Shown here piece by piece: positions 33,985 to 43,126 of a DNA stretch of 64,000 nt (positions are counted from its first letter, which is position 1; each line of letters starts with the position of its first letter). Source of the stretch: Micromonospora rifamycinica (lineage in GTDB: Bacteria > Actinomycetota > Actinomycetes > Mycobacteriales > Micromonosporaceae). The notes beneath the pieces are model-generated. The model was not told where the DNA came from, searched no databases, and worked only from the letters and a program-made list of their open reading frames with translations. The stretch covers positions 3,162,001-3,226,000 of the forward strand of contig NZ_LT607752.1 in assembly GCF_900090265.1 (NCBI RefSeq), read 5' to 3'. A program made the translations under genes and the position numbers.

Positions 33985-34326
33985 ATGCCGAACGAGATCA
34001 GGCTGGTCCCCAAGGAACCGCAGGTGCGGCATGCGTTCTCGCTCTGCCGGATCGTCGACGCCGGCACCCCCGACCAGTGGTACGACCTGCTCGGTGTCGT
34101 CCGGGTGCCGGTCGACCGGCTGGCCCCGGACAAGCTGTGCGACCAGCTACGCCCCTGGGCGCTGGCCACCCTGGCGACCGGCGGCTACGGCTTCGGCCGC
34201 TACTACGCCTGCTACTCCACGCTCGACGAGGACGACGAACCCGACAAGGCCATCGCGCACGAGGACATCGACTGGTCCGGCAGCACCGTCCTGGTCCCCG
34301 CCGACCAACCAGCCACCTCGTGCTGA
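33985..34326 (+). CDS. Conserved-looking hypothetical protein near an XRE regulator
   Basis: A 113-residue soluble protein, divergent from the XRE/DUF397 pair across 139 bases. It is acidic and aromatic (GGYGFGRYYACYSTLDEDDEPDKA) with no signal peptide, membrane helix or known motif. ATG 33985 is preceded by GAGGAGGCAGC. I do not recognise the family. It may be a small adaptor or regulator co-evolved with the XRE gene. Confidence 0.65.
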   Translation: MPNEIRLVPKEPQVRHAFSLCRIVDAGTPDQWYDLLGVVRVPVDRLAPDKLCDQLRPWALATLATGGYGFGRYYACYSTLDEDDEPDKAIAHEDIDWSGSTVLVPADQPATSC

Positions 34327-34329
34327 ACC

Positions 34330-34358
34330 TTGACGCTCACAGGAATCGAACATATGTT
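34330..34358 (+). promoter_or_regulatory. Sigma-70-type promoter of the DprA-like gene, leaderless
   Basis: TTGACG (34330-34335) and TATGTT (34353-34358) are separated by exactly 17 bases, matching the housekeeping consensus. The expected transcription start, about 7 bases downstream, falls on the GTG at 34365, so the mRNA would begin at the start codon. The -10 hexamer lies inside a LexA box. Confidence 0.75.
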
Positions 34359-34361
34359 CGA
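34346..34361. promoter_or_regulatory. LexA-binding SOS box
   Basis: TCGAACATATGTTCGA is a perfect 16-base palindrome and fully fits the actinobacterial SOS consensus TCGAAC-N4-GTTCGA. It covers the -10 element of the promoter for the DprA-like gene, so LexA should shut the gene off until DNA damage. Confidence 0.88.
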
Positions 34362-34364
34362 TGC

Positions 34365-35363
34365 GTGGTGTCCGCCGATAATCCCCGCCAGCAGCAGCCA
34401 CCGGGATGGCTGAGCCAGAACGGCACGTCAGGGCCTACGACCGTGCCCATGGACACGGCGATGATCGAGCGGGCTGCCCTGGTCGCCCTCCTTCGCCGCC
34501 CGCAGGCAAGCTGGTCAGAGACGGCCCTGGACATCCAGGAGGACGGCAGCGCCAATGCCGTCCTCGACCGCACCGTCGGCCACTACGACACGCTCTTTCC
34601 GCAGGCAGAGTCGACCACCGAGCTGATCGACACTGCCACCGCCGAGATTGCCGGCTGGCAGGCGGAGGGGATCGGCGTTCACGCCTTCTTCGACGCCACC
34701 TACCCGGCTCAGCTGCTCGGCATCCGAGAGATGCCGCCGCTGCTGTTCAGCCGGGGCGACCTTCGGGTTCATGACCGGGCGGTGGCCGTCGTCGGCAGCC
34801 GTAAGGCGAGCAGCGACGGGCTACGGATCGCCCGGGCGGTCGCCACCACCCTCGCCGGGCGTGGAGTGACCGTGGTCAGTGGACTCGCCAGCGGCATCGA
34901 CACCGCCGCTCACTCCGCCGCGTTGGAAGCAGGCGGGCGCACCGTGGCGGTCATCGGCACCGGGATACGCCGCTACTACCCGGCAGAAAACAGACGCCTC
35001 CAGGACCACATCGCCGATGTCGGGCTGGTGATCTCCCAGGTCTGGCCAGACGCCCCGCCGAGCCGACAGAGCTTCCCCATGCGCAACGCCGTCATGAGCG
35101 GCTACGCGGTTGCGACGGTTGTCGTCGAGGCAGGCGAGACCAGTGGAGCACGAATCCAGGCCAGGCTCGCGCTCCAGCACGGCCGCCCCGTCGTCCTGAC
35201 TGGGCAGGTCATGCGGTGCGACTGGGCCAAGGCGTTCGCCGAGAACCCCGGCGTCTACGTCGTGCACGGCACCGCGCAACTCCTGGAAGCCGTCGACGAC
35301 ATCCTCAGTTACCAGCCCACCGAAGCCGGCCTGGAGAACTTCCCTGACTTCGCCCTCAGCTGA
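34365..35363 (+). CDS. DprA/Smf-like DNA-processing protein under SOS control
   Basis: A 332-residue protein whose core (~130-310) is the Rossmann-like DprA/Smf domain: AVVGSRKASSDGL, VVSGLASGIDTAAH, AVIGTGIRRYYP, FPMRNAVMSGYA and VEAGETSGARI. DprA loads RecA onto single-stranded DNA during transformation and recombination. This copy is probably a paralogue used after DNA damage, because it has a perfect SOS box on its promoter. GTG 34365 coincides with the expected transcription start (leaderless); ATG 34449 is the alternative and would give 304 residues. It is followed by a broken ComF-like gene in another frame. Confidence 0.85.
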   Translation: MVSADNPRQQQPPGWLSQNGTSGPTTVPMDTAMIERAALVALLRRPQASWSETALDIQEDGSANAVLDRTVGHYDTLFPQAESTTELIDTATAEIAGWQAEGIGVHAFFDATYPAQLLGIREMPPLLFSRGDLRVHDRAVAVVGSRKASSDGLRIARAVATTLAGRGVTVVSGLASGIDTAAHSAALEAGGRTVAVIGTGIRRYYPAENRRLQDHIADVGLVISQVWPDAPPSRQSFPMRNAVMSGYAVATVVVEAGETSGARIQARLALQHGRPVVLTGQVMRCDWAKAFAENPGVYVVHGTAQLLEAVDDILSYQPTEAGLENFPDFALS

Positions 35364-35892
35364 CCAGCGCTGGGTCATCATCCGGCGGTACGTCGAAGTC
35401 CAGCGCGGATACCTACGCAACCCACTGCCGGCGTACCCCTGGATCTGCCCCACGTGCCGCGGAGTCCGAGGCGAGGGCTACTCGCTCTGCTTCCGCTGTC
35501 AATCCCACCTCGCCCGGTCGAACGGCGTCCTCGCGGACCTTGTTCTACCGATCTCCTACTCGCCCCGCACCTGGCAGCATCATTACAACCTCCGGATGTA
35601 CAAGGGTGCGGCCCGGTCCGGGCAGGCCCAGCGGAATCTGCTCGTTCTCCTGCTGCTCTTCCTGCGCGACCACATCGCCTGCCTGACGGCCCGTACCGGT
35701 GCATCACCCACGCACGTCATCACCGTCCCCAGCACCCGTGTCCGCCCCGGCGTACATCCGCTCACCGAGCTCGTGGGTGGTCAGCTCCGCCTCCCCTGGA
35801 TCACCAGCGCGGTCAACCCGAGCTACGGACCAGACGACCACGACTTCCACGCCGACTGTTTCGAGCGGCTTTCCCCGGTCACGGGACGCTGA
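35362..35892 (+). pseudogene. Degraded ComF-like phosphoribosyltransferase gene without start codon
   Basis: This frame encodes a zinc-ribbon start (PWICPTCRGVR...CFRC, four cysteines), then a ComFC-like body with YKGAARSGQAQRNLL and VITVPSTRVRPGVHPLTELVGGQLRLPW (35596-35892 is the part with an ATG). No ATG, GTG or TTG occurs in frame between the in-frame stop at 35197 and the Met at 35596. The frame ends before the PRPP-binding DDTxTTG motif, 14 bases into the tail of the next gene. It sits in the +1 frame relative to dprA, whose stop is TGA-C. Most likely a gene truncated when the metabolite cluster joined; fusion to DprA by +1 frameshift is the alternative. Confidence 0.6.
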
Positions 35893-36637
35893 GGATGTGG
35901 CGGGCGGCGGGGGTGAGCCGGTCGCGGGTCGCCGGCCGGAGGTAGCCGGCCTGGTCCACCTGCTGCTTGAGCCCGCGCCGGCAGAAGAAGGAGTGCAGGG
36001 CGCGGCGCGGCCGGTCGGTCCGGTTCGTGGTGCCGCCGTGCCACAGGTGGCTGTTGACGACGACCACGGTGCCGGCCGCCCCGAGCAGGGTGATCTCGTC
36101 GGGGTGCGGGTCCTCGGTGTTGTCCATGACGTGGGCCGGGCGCAGGCCGAGGCGGTGGCTGCCGGGGACGACGCGGGTGGCCCCGTTCTCCCCGGTGAAG
36201 TCGTCGATCATCCAGACCGAGTTGCAGACCTGGTAGTCGCCGGGCCGGAACGGTCTGCCCCAGTCGGCGTGCAGTCCCTGGTGACCGCCGCCGGGGAGGG
36301 CGGCCCGGCTGTTCAGGGAGGAGAGCGTGAAGTCGGGCAGCACGTGGGCGATCCCGGCGAGGACCCGGGGGTGGGTGTAGCAGACGTCGAAGGCGGGGTC
36401 CTTGTTGACGAGGTCGGCCAGCCGGTCGGTGCCGGCCTCCCGGTGCACCTCGGTGCCGGCCCGGTCGCCCTCCTCGGCGGAGAGTTCGGCGAGCCGGCGG
36501 CGGATCGTCTCCAACTGCTGCGCGGCCAGGATGCCCGGCAGCACCAGGAACCCGTCGGTGTCGAGCCGTGCCCGCTCGTCCTCGGACAGGGTGTCGTCAG
36601 TTACCCCGAGGTCACCCAGGGCGGTCCCGATGTCCAT
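35879..36637 (-). CDS. Phytanoyl-CoA dioxygenase-family (PhyH) enzyme 1
   Basis: A 252-residue non-haem iron, 2-oxoglutarate-dependent dioxygenase. The metal triad appears as HAD in GLHADWGRP and a distal His in SHLWHGGTTNRT, with the 2-oxoglutarate-binding Arg in RRALHSFF. In metabolite clusters such enzymes hydroxylate or desaturate the scaffold or close rings. ATG 36637 follows AAGGAGACC. It is the last gene of a minus-strand run that begins at the sugar importer, and its 3' end marks the left edge of the cluster. Substrate unknown. Confidence 0.9.
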   Translation of the reverse strand: MDIGTALGDLGVTDDTLSEDERARLDTDGFLVLPGILAAQQLETIRRRLAELSAEEGDRAGTEVHREAGTDRLADLVNKDPAFDVCYTHPRVLAGIAHVLPDFTLSSLNSRAALPGGGHQGLHADWGRPFRPGDYQVCNSVWMIDDFTGENGATRVVPGSHRLGLRPAHVMDNTEDPHPDEITLLGAAGTVVVVNSHLWHGGTTNRTDRPRRALHSFFCRRGLKQQVDQAGYLRPATRDRLTPAARHILSVP

Positions 36638-36671
36638 CTGGTCTCCTTCGTCGGCACGTCGGCGATGTCTG

Positions 36672-39083
36672 TCAGCTCCCGCGCTCGTCCAGTGCCCGCA
36701 GGGCCTCCAGGAACGGACGTTCCAGCCAGGCGAGGTGGTCGACCTCGCCGTGGTGGTGCGTGGTGGAGTGGTCGGGCCGGCGGGCCGCGGTGTGCCGGAC
36801 GTAGTCGCGGGCACCCTTGATCAGGGTCCGGATCCGCCGGATCCCCTCGGGATCGGCCATCGCCCAGTCGCCGCCGCAGGCGACGTAGACCGGGGACGTG
36901 TGCGCGAAGACCCGGCGGGCCCATTCGTCGAGGTGGTAGTCGGTGCCGAAGGCCCGGCAGGCGAGCCACGAGTGCGCGCCGATCGGCAGGTCCGTGGTGA
37001 TCTCCGCCTGTCGGCCCCCGTCGGTCTCCGCGCGGGCGACGACCTCGCCGTTGAGCACGACCTCGAGGCAACGTAGCGGGAAGATGCTGCGCACGGTGGC
37101 GTGCACCCGGACCGTCCCGGGTCCGGCGAGGCGGACGGTGTCGCCGGGTCCGTCACCGTCGACGGTGAGCGTCAGCAGCGGCCCTCCGGAGAGGAAGGTG
37201 CGCCCGGCCCGTACCGCCTGGCACCAGGCCGGATAGCTGAACTCGCCGTCCACCCGCGCGTACGTCCGGTAGAGGCCGACCGGCACGGCGCTGGACATCT
37301 TGTCGGTGCCGCCGACCAGCGGCAGCCGGTAGCCGCTGTTGAGATAGTGGTAGTACTCCTCCGTCGCGCCGTCCGAGTAGGCGGCCATCTCGACGGCGTC
37401 CGCCCGCCCGGTCGCCACCAGCACTGCCGGTTCGCCGTTGGGGTTCGGGAAGTGCGCCGCGACGACCGTGCCGCCCTGGGCGTGGGTCCGGTCGGCCCAG
37501 TCGCTCAACGTGGCGTCCAGCGCGCCGCCGAGTTCGGCCTCACCGGGGCCGTCGCTGCACCACGGCATGACCGGCTCGGTGAGGCCCCAGAGCACCACGT
37601 GGCCGAGCGTGTGCTGCCGGTTCTCCTGCCCGACGTACGTCAGGTAGCCGCCACCGTCGATCACGGCGGGCCGGCCGGAGAAGTCCTCGATGTTGGTGAA
37701 CAGCGAGCCCCACTGCGACTGCAGCAGGTTGACCACCCGCAGGTCCTCACCGAGCTGTTCGAGCTGGGCGCCGGCGGTCGACAGGAAGTGCACGTGCGAG
37801 TCGCCCGACCACCATCCCTCCGCGGCCAGGTCGGCGATCCGGCCGATCCGCAGCTCCAGGCTCTGCTGACCCGGCTCGATCCGCACGGTCTGCCGCAGCG
37901 GCTCGTACTCGAAGCCGCGGGCGATGTCGACGATCACGTCGCCGCGCGGCAGCCACCCCTGGCAGGTGCCGTCGATGTACGCGTAGGTGCGCTCCCCCAG
38001 CCGGACGTCGCCGCCCACGTCGTAGTGCCAGCTCCGCAGGTTCTGTGCGACGTGCTGGTGGTGGCCGTGCGGCTGGTAGGGCACCCCGGCGGGCGAGCTG
38101 AAGTGGACCCGGCACGGCACCGGTGCGCCGGTCGCGTCGTCGACGACGGTGACGTGCACCCAGTTCCGGCCGCTCTCCACCACCTCCACGGACACCCGGC
38201 CGGTGTCCACCGGGCCCCGCTCGACGTCGGCCCAGCGCAGCCACGCGAGCTCCTCGTCGCCCTGGCGGACCGTGACGGTGGCCGAGGGCAGGGCGGCGAC
38301 CAGCGCGTACCTGGACGTCCCGCCGGCGGTGCCCCAGCCGACCCGGTCGTCCTCGACGCCGGGCAGCGGCTGCGGGCTGGTGGCCACCCCCCGGTCGACG
38401 TGGACGCCGAGGGGGCCGGCCCGCCCGTCCTTCGGCGTCAGCCGCACCGGGCGGGCCGGGGTGCGGACGAAGGGGTGCTCGTCGACGTCGCTGGTCGTGA
38501 TGCCGGCGACGATGAGGCGGGCGGACGTCGGGATGAACTCGATCCGTTCGACCGGCACCTGCGGGTGGGGGTTCTCCCAGCACCACAGGTAGTACCCGAT
38601 GGGGGCCTGCCTGGTGTGTTCGGTCAGCCGGAAGCCGGCCTCGCCCCAGTCGTCGCCCGCGAAGCGGGGTTGCTCGTAGTCGGCGGTGTCGGTGACGCCG
38701 AGGAACGGCTGTCGGCTCCACAGTGGTGGGTGCACGATCTCGATCTCGAACCGCTCCCGGACCGGCACCCGGACGACCCGGCCGCCGGTCAGGTGGAACG
38801 CGTACTCCGCGACGGTCTGCCCGACCGGGTGGGCCACCGGGGCGTCCCGTTCGAGCAGCCGGTGCGCGATGATCACCCGGGGCGCGGGGCGGCCGATCCG
38901 GACCGACACCGGCGCGGTGGGCATCAGGTAGCACCGCTGCGCGGACGGCGGTTCCGACCCGATCAGGAACGGCAGGCCGCGCAGGTCCACCCGCCCGATC
39001 GGTGCCCGGCCCGGCGGCTCGCCGAGCACGTCGACACCGGCGTTGCACACCGCGGAGAGGTCCACTGGCTCGTAACTCGGCAT
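36672..39083 (-). CDS. CehA/McbA-family metallohydrolase
   Basis: An 803-residue soluble protein. The C-terminal half holds a PHP-like metal-dependent hydrolase with WWSGDSHVHF (His-x-His) and further His/Asp residues (VVAAHFPNPNG, GGTDKMSSA), as in the CehA/McbA group that hydrolyses carbamates and phosphoester-like bonds. The N-terminal ~400 residues are beta-rich with unknown fold. No signal peptide is visible, so it is cytoplasmic. It lies between a dioxygenase (34-base gap) and a rhamnosidase gene, pointing to a role in modifying or breaking down the cluster's glycoside. The start ATG 39083 has only a weak ribosome site. Confidence 0.82.
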   Translation of the reverse strand: MPSYEPVDLSAVCNAGVDVLGEPPGRAPIGRVDLRGLPFLIGSEPPSAQRCYLMPTAPVSVRIGRPAPRVIIAHRLLERDAPVAHPVGQTVAEYAFHLTGGRVVRVPVRERFEIEIVHPPLWSRQPFLGVTDTADYEQPRFAGDDWGEAGFRLTEHTRQAPIGYYLWCWENPHPQVPVERIEFIPTSARLIVAGITTSDVDEHPFVRTPARPVRLTPKDGRAGPLGVHVDRGVATSPQPLPGVEDDRVGWGTAGGTSRYALVAALPSATVTVRQGDEELAWLRWADVERGPVDTGRVSVEVVESGRNWVHVTVVDDATGAPVPCRVHFSSPAGVPYQPHGHHQHVAQNLRSWHYDVGGDVRLGERTYAYIDGTCQGWLPRGDVIVDIARGFEYEPLRQTVRIEPGQQSLELRIGRIADLAAEGWWSGDSHVHFLSTAGAQLEQLGEDLRVVNLLQSQWGSLFTNIEDFSGRPAVIDGGGYLTYVGQENRQHTLGHVVLWGLTEPVMPWCSDGPGEAELGGALDATLSDWADRTHAQGGTVVAAHFPNPNGEPAVLVATGRADAVEMAAYSDGATEEYYHYLNSGYRLPLVGGTDKMSSAVPVGLYRTYARVDGEFSYPAWCQAVRAGRTFLSGGPLLTLTVDGDGPGDTVRLAGPGTVRVHATVRSIFPLRCLEVVLNGEVVARAETDGGRQAEITTDLPIGAHSWLACRAFGTDYHLDEWARRVFAHTSPVYVACGGDWAMADPEGIRRIRTLIKGARDYVRHTAARRPDHSTTHHHGEVDHLAWLERPFLEALRALDERGS

Positions 39084-39290
39084 TGATAGTCCGGGGACGC
39101 GGCGTCCGGACGGACCCGGCTCCCCATCCCCCCTTCGATCCGTACCCGGCACGGAAGTGCTTCCCCACCGCACGGCCGACCGACCAGCACGTCGATATAA
39201 ATCAATGCGAAACCCGAGATCATTATCGTCCGCCCGCAGCGCTTCCACCACCTCCGGGTGGTCGTCCCGCCGGCGGGACGACCACCCGCG

Positions 39291-41897
39291 TCAGTCGAAG
39301 TCGGTGGGGATGGGGGGCGGGTGCCAGACCGGGTCGTCGGCCGGCGCGCGGTGGGCCGCGCTGAACCGGTGCCGGCCGGGTCCGACCTCGACGGGATCGC
39401 CGCCGGGCAGCACCACCACGGCGGTGACCCCGACGGGCACGGTGACGTCGACGGTGAGCAGGCCGTCCGCCCGCCGCCAGGACACCTCGGCCCGGCCGTA
39501 CGGGGTCAGGTGCGCCGTCCTGGCCCAGGCCACGCCGCCACCGGGGCGGGGTGCGACGGTGAGGACCCGGTACCCCGGCGCCCCGGGCGCGAGGCCGCCG
39601 AGCACCCGGTGCATCCAGTCCGCGACCGCGCCGAGCGCGTAGTGGTTGAAGGACGTCATCTCGCCCGGGTTGACACTTCCGTCGGGCAGCATGGCGTCCC
39701 ACCGTTCCCAGACGGTGGTGGCGTCCATGGTGACCGGGTAGAGCCAGGAGGGGCACTCCCGCTGGGTGAGGAGCTGGTAGGCGTCGTCGAGCGCGCCGGC
39801 CGTGCACAGCGCGTCGCAGATCAGCGGGGTGCCGAGGAAACCGGTGGCGATCCGGTGGCCCCGGCTGCGCACCACCTCGACCAGCCGTTGCGCCGCCCGC
39901 GCCCGCTGCCGGTCGTCGTCGAGCAGCGCGAACTCCAGGGCCAGCGCGTAGCCGGTCGGCGAGTCGCCGACGACCCGACCGTTCGGGCTGACGTACTCGT
40001 CGCAGAACGCCCGGCGGCAGCGCTCGGCCAACGCGGCGAACCTGACCGCGTCGGCCTCCTCGCCGAGGATCCGGGCGATCCGCGACAGCACCCGCGCGGT
40101 GTGCACGCGGTAGGCGGTGCCGACCAGGACCGGGTCGGTGACGGCCGCCGCCGGGTTGTCCGGCGGCGCGGTGGGATCCAGCCAGTCGCCGTACGTCAGC
40201 TCCGGCTCGTCGAACAGCGGCCGCCCGCCGAGCGCGGCGGTGACCCCGTCCACCCAGGCGCACATGCTCCGGTACTGGCGGCGCAGGATCCCGGTGTCGC
40301 CGAAGTGCCGGTACACGGCCCACGGCACCAGCACCGCCGCGTCGCCCCACCCGGCGTGCCCGACCGGCTCGGCGAACGGCCCGCCCAGGTCGACCCGGGG
40401 CACGAACAGCGGCACGATGCCGTCCGGCGTCTGGTCGGCGGCCAGGTCCTTCAGCCAGGAGGTCAGGAACCCGGCGCAGTCGTACAGGTAGCTGGCGGTC
40501 GGCGCGAAGACCTGGATGTCACCGGTCCAGCCCAGCCGCTCGTCGCGCTGCGGGCAGTCGGTCGGGACGTCCAGGAAGTTGCCGCGCATCGACCAGACGA
40601 CGTTCCCGTGCAGCCGGGTCAGCAGCGGGTCGGAGCAGGCGAACCACCCGGTGCGCTCCAGGTCGGAGTGGTGGACGAGGGCGGTCACGTCGTCGGCCCG
40701 CAGCTCGCCCGGCCAGCCGGTCACCTCCGCGTACCGGAAGCCGTGGAAGGTGAACCGCGGTCGCCACCGTTCCCCCTCCGGGTCACCGCGCAGCGTGTAC
40801 CGGTCGGTGGCGGCGGCGGTCCGCAGCGGCCGGACGCCGAGCTCGCCGTGCTCCAGCACCTCGGCGTGGCGCAGGGTGACCGTCGTGCCCGCCGGCCCCT
40901 TCGGCCGGATCTCCAGGGTGCCCACCAGGTTCTGCCCGAAGTCGAGCAGGGTCCGGCCGGACGGCGAGGTCAGCACCGCGCGGACCGGCACCCGCTCGAT
41001 CAGGCGGACCGGTGGCCCGTCGGGTGCCACCAGGATGCCCGGGTCGAGGTCCCGCACCGCGCAGGGCCGCCAGCCGCGGTCGTCGAAACCGGGGGCGGAC
41101 CAGCCGGGCTGTTCGAGCCGGGCGTCGTGGTGTTCGCCGTTGTACAGGTCGGCGGAGGTCACCGGTCCGGTGGCCGACCGCCAGGAGGCATCGGTGCCGA
41201 TGGTCACCGTGCGGCCGTCGGCCAGGACGACCTCCAGCTGCGCCAGCAGGGCCAACCGGTCACCGTAGACGTTCCGGCGACGGGTGGCGAAGGTCAACCG
41301 GCCCCGGAACCAGCCGTCCGCCAGCTGCGCCCCCAGCACGTTGCCGCCCGGCCGCAGCAGGTCGGTCACCTCGTAGGTCTGGTAGCGCAGCCGGTGGTGG
41401 TAGCTCGTCCAGCCGGGCGCGAAGGCGTCCACACCGACCGGCCGCCCGTTGATCTCGGCCCGGTACAGGCCGTGCGCGGTGACGTAGAGCCGGGCCGAGG
41501 CGACCGGCGCGTCGAGGGTGAAGCACCGGCGCACGAGGGGGGCCGGGCCGTCCGGCGGGGTGACCAGCCGGGCCGTCCAGTCCGCCGGCTCCAGCAGTCC
41601 CGCCTCCACCGTCGCCGGTGCGCTCCACGGGGAGACCCGCCCGTCCACGCCGGTCACCCGGACCCGCACCGTACGGCGGTCCCGGGAGCGCAGCTCCGAC
41701 GCCGGCCACGGCACGCCCACCGAGTCCGGCGAGGCGACCCGGTGGGTCGTGCCATCCACCTCGACCTCGTAGCCGGCCTGCCGCCAGCCGTCCGGCGCGG
41801 ACTCGGTGCGCCAGGACAGCCGCGGCGCGCGGTCACCGATGCCCACCGCGGTACGGAGGTGCCCGAACCGCACCCGGCCCACCCGGACGTCCGCCAT
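39291..41897 (-). CDS. Alpha-L-rhamnosidase, GH78
   Basis: An 868-residue GH78 enzyme: N-terminal beta-sandwich domains (to ~350), then the (alpha/alpha)6 barrel with the catalytic-acid region PTDCPQRDERLGWTGD and the base region TTVWERWDAM, and a C-terminal beta domain. It removes terminal alpha-L-rhamnose or a similar 6-deoxysugar. No signal peptide, so it acts inside the cell. In a cluster that also holds glycosyltransferases, a sugar importer and an exporter pair, it may reverse glycosylation of a shielded precursor or salvage sugars. Confidence 0.93.
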   Translation of the reverse strand: MADVRVGRVRFGHLRTAVGIGDRAPRLSWRTESAPDGWRQAGYEVEVDGTTHRVASPDSVGVPWPASELRSRDRRTVRVRVTGVDGRVSPWSAPATVEAGLLEPADWTARLVTPPDGPAPLVRRCFTLDAPVASARLYVTAHGLYRAEINGRPVGVDAFAPGWTSYHHRLRYQTYEVTDLLRPGGNVLGAQLADGWFRGRLTFATRRRNVYGDRLALLAQLEVVLADGRTVTIGTDASWRSATGPVTSADLYNGEHHDARLEQPGWSAPGFDDRGWRPCAVRDLDPGILVAPDGPPVRLIERVPVRAVLTSPSGRTLLDFGQNLVGTLEIRPKGPAGTTVTLRHAEVLEHGELGVRPLRTAAATDRYTLRGDPEGERWRPRFTFHGFRYAEVTGWPGELRADDVTALVHHSDLERTGWFACSDPLLTRLHGNVVWSMRGNFLDVPTDCPQRDERLGWTGDIQVFAPTASYLYDCAGFLTSWLKDLAADQTPDGIVPLFVPRVDLGGPFAEPVGHAGWGDAAVLVPWAVYRHFGDTGILRRQYRSMCAWVDGVTAALGGRPLFDEPELTYGDWLDPTAPPDNPAAAVTDPVLVGTAYRVHTARVLSRIARILGEEADAVRFAALAERCRRAFCDEYVSPNGRVVGDSPTGYALALEFALLDDDRQRARAAQRLVEVVRSRGHRIATGFLGTPLICDALCTAGALDDAYQLLTQRECPSWLYPVTMDATTVWERWDAMLPDGSVNPGEMTSFNHYALGAVADWMHRVLGGLAPGAPGYRVLTVAPRPGGGVAWARTAHLTPYGRAEVSWRRADGLLTVDVTVPVGVTAVVVLPGGDPVEVGPGRHRFSAAHRAPADDPVWHPPPIPTDFD

Positions 41898-41953
41898 CTG
41901 CCGGCTCCTCCGCCTCGCTCAGTGCGCGGCTCCGCCGGACCCCGCCACGGGGG

Positions 41954-43126
41954 TCAGCGGAACGCCCGGTACACGGCGGCGACGACCGGGTGGCCGTGGG
42001 TGGAGCGGTAGCCGCTCCCGTCGCCGATCAGCTCCCGGGGCACGCCGTTCATCCGGAGCGCGATCACCAGGCCGGCCCGGGGGTCGCACAGGCCCCACGT
42101 CCCCGCGTTGCTGTGGTGCCCGAAGCTGGCCGGCGAGACCTCGCGGTAGAAGTTGCACCGGTCCAGCCGGAGGAACATGCCGTACCCCATGCCGTTCTCC
42201 ACCCGGAACGACCGGTCGGTGTCCTCGTCCTCCTCGGACCCGGTGACGAACCGGTCGGCGGGTTCCTCGGTCAGCCCGGCCGGCTGCTGCGTGGTCGTCA
42301 TCGGCGACGGGTCGAACCCGAGGAGGTCCCGGCACCGTTCCGGCTCGCTCAGCACCGAGTACAGCTCGGCCAGCGCCTCCATCGGCGCGTACCCGCCGTA
42401 GGCCGGGTTGGGCCAGGCGAGCGCCTGCGGGCTGTTCAGCCGGGTCAGCTCGCAGACCGGCCCGCCGAACCGGAGGGACCAGTAGGCCAGTTCGAGCCGG
42501 GACGGGTCCGGCCCCGGGACGGGGACCAGCTCCAGCGCGTCGGCGCCCGCCGGCCGCAGGACGTGCTCGGCGAGGAAGTCGGTCCAGGGTACGGTCGTCA
42601 CCCGCTCGATCATCTCGGTCAGCGTCCACCAGCCGCCCCAGCTGTCGTACCGGATGACGGTGCCGGGCGTCCAGTCGCCGATCTCCCCGGCGAACAACCG
42701 CTGCTTCAGCACGGCCGGCGACGAGATGTAGGGAAAGGCGTTGCGGGGCATGAAGTGCCCGGCGGTGTGGGTGAGCAGGTGGTGCGCCGTGATCGTCTCC
42801 TTGCCGCCGCAGCCGAACTCGGGGACGTACCGGCTCACCGGCTCGTCGACGGAGAGCAGCCCGCGCGCGGCCAGCGCCAGGATCCCCATCGCCACCACCG
42901 GCTTCATCGCGCAGTCCAGCCTGGCCTTGGTCGCGACGGACATCGGCACCCCCGGCCGGGCCTCACCGGCCGCGTGGCTGAGCACCTGCCGGCCGTCGAC
43001 CCGGACGACGAGCTGCCCGCTCCGGCAGTGGCCCCCGGCCACGAAGGCGTCGAGCATGGCGGCCGGCGACGCGCGGTGGGCCTCGATGTCGGGGAGGTCG
43101 GCGGCGGCTCCCGCCCGCCGGCTCAT
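41954..43126 (-). CDS. Beta-lactamase-fold transacylase/hydrolase with Cys in place of the nucleophilic Ser
   Basis: A 390-residue protein of the class C beta-lactamase/esterase family. The usual S-x-x-K motif reads C72-A-M-K75 (in RLDCAMKPVV), so the nucleophile is a cysteine. The second motif is Y-D-S (VIRYDSWGG) and the third region reads FGHHSNAGTWG. Family members LovD and CapW move acyl groups or exchange amides in natural-product assembly. The start overlaps the carrier-protein stop by ATGA (43123-43126), so it probably takes an acyl group from that carrier. No signal peptide, which argues against a real beta-lactamase. Confidence 0.87.
   Translation of the reverse strand: MSRRAGAAADLPDIEAHRASPAAMLDAFVAGGHCRSGQLVVRVDGRQVLSHAAGEARPGVPMSVATKARLDCAMKPVVAMGILALAARGLLSVDEPVSRYVPEFGCGGKETITAHHLLTHTAGHFMPRNAFPYISSPAVLKQRLFAGEIGDWTPGTVIRYDSWGGWWTLTEMIERVTTVPWTDFLAEHVLRPAGADALELVPVPGPDPSRLELAYWSLRFGGPVCELTRLNSPQALAWPNPAYGGYAPMEALAELYSVLSEPERCRDLLGFDPSPMTTTQQPAGLTEEPADRFVTGSEEDEDTDRSFRVENGMGYGMFLRLDRCNFYREVSPASFGHHSNAGTWGLCDPRAGLVIALRMNGVPRELIGDGSGYRSTHGHPVVAAVYRAFR

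Noticed and set aside
39258..42011. A 917-codon open frame opposite the rhamnosidase gene
   Set aside because: A shadow of the GH78 gene; composition typical of antisense frames in GC-rich DNA.
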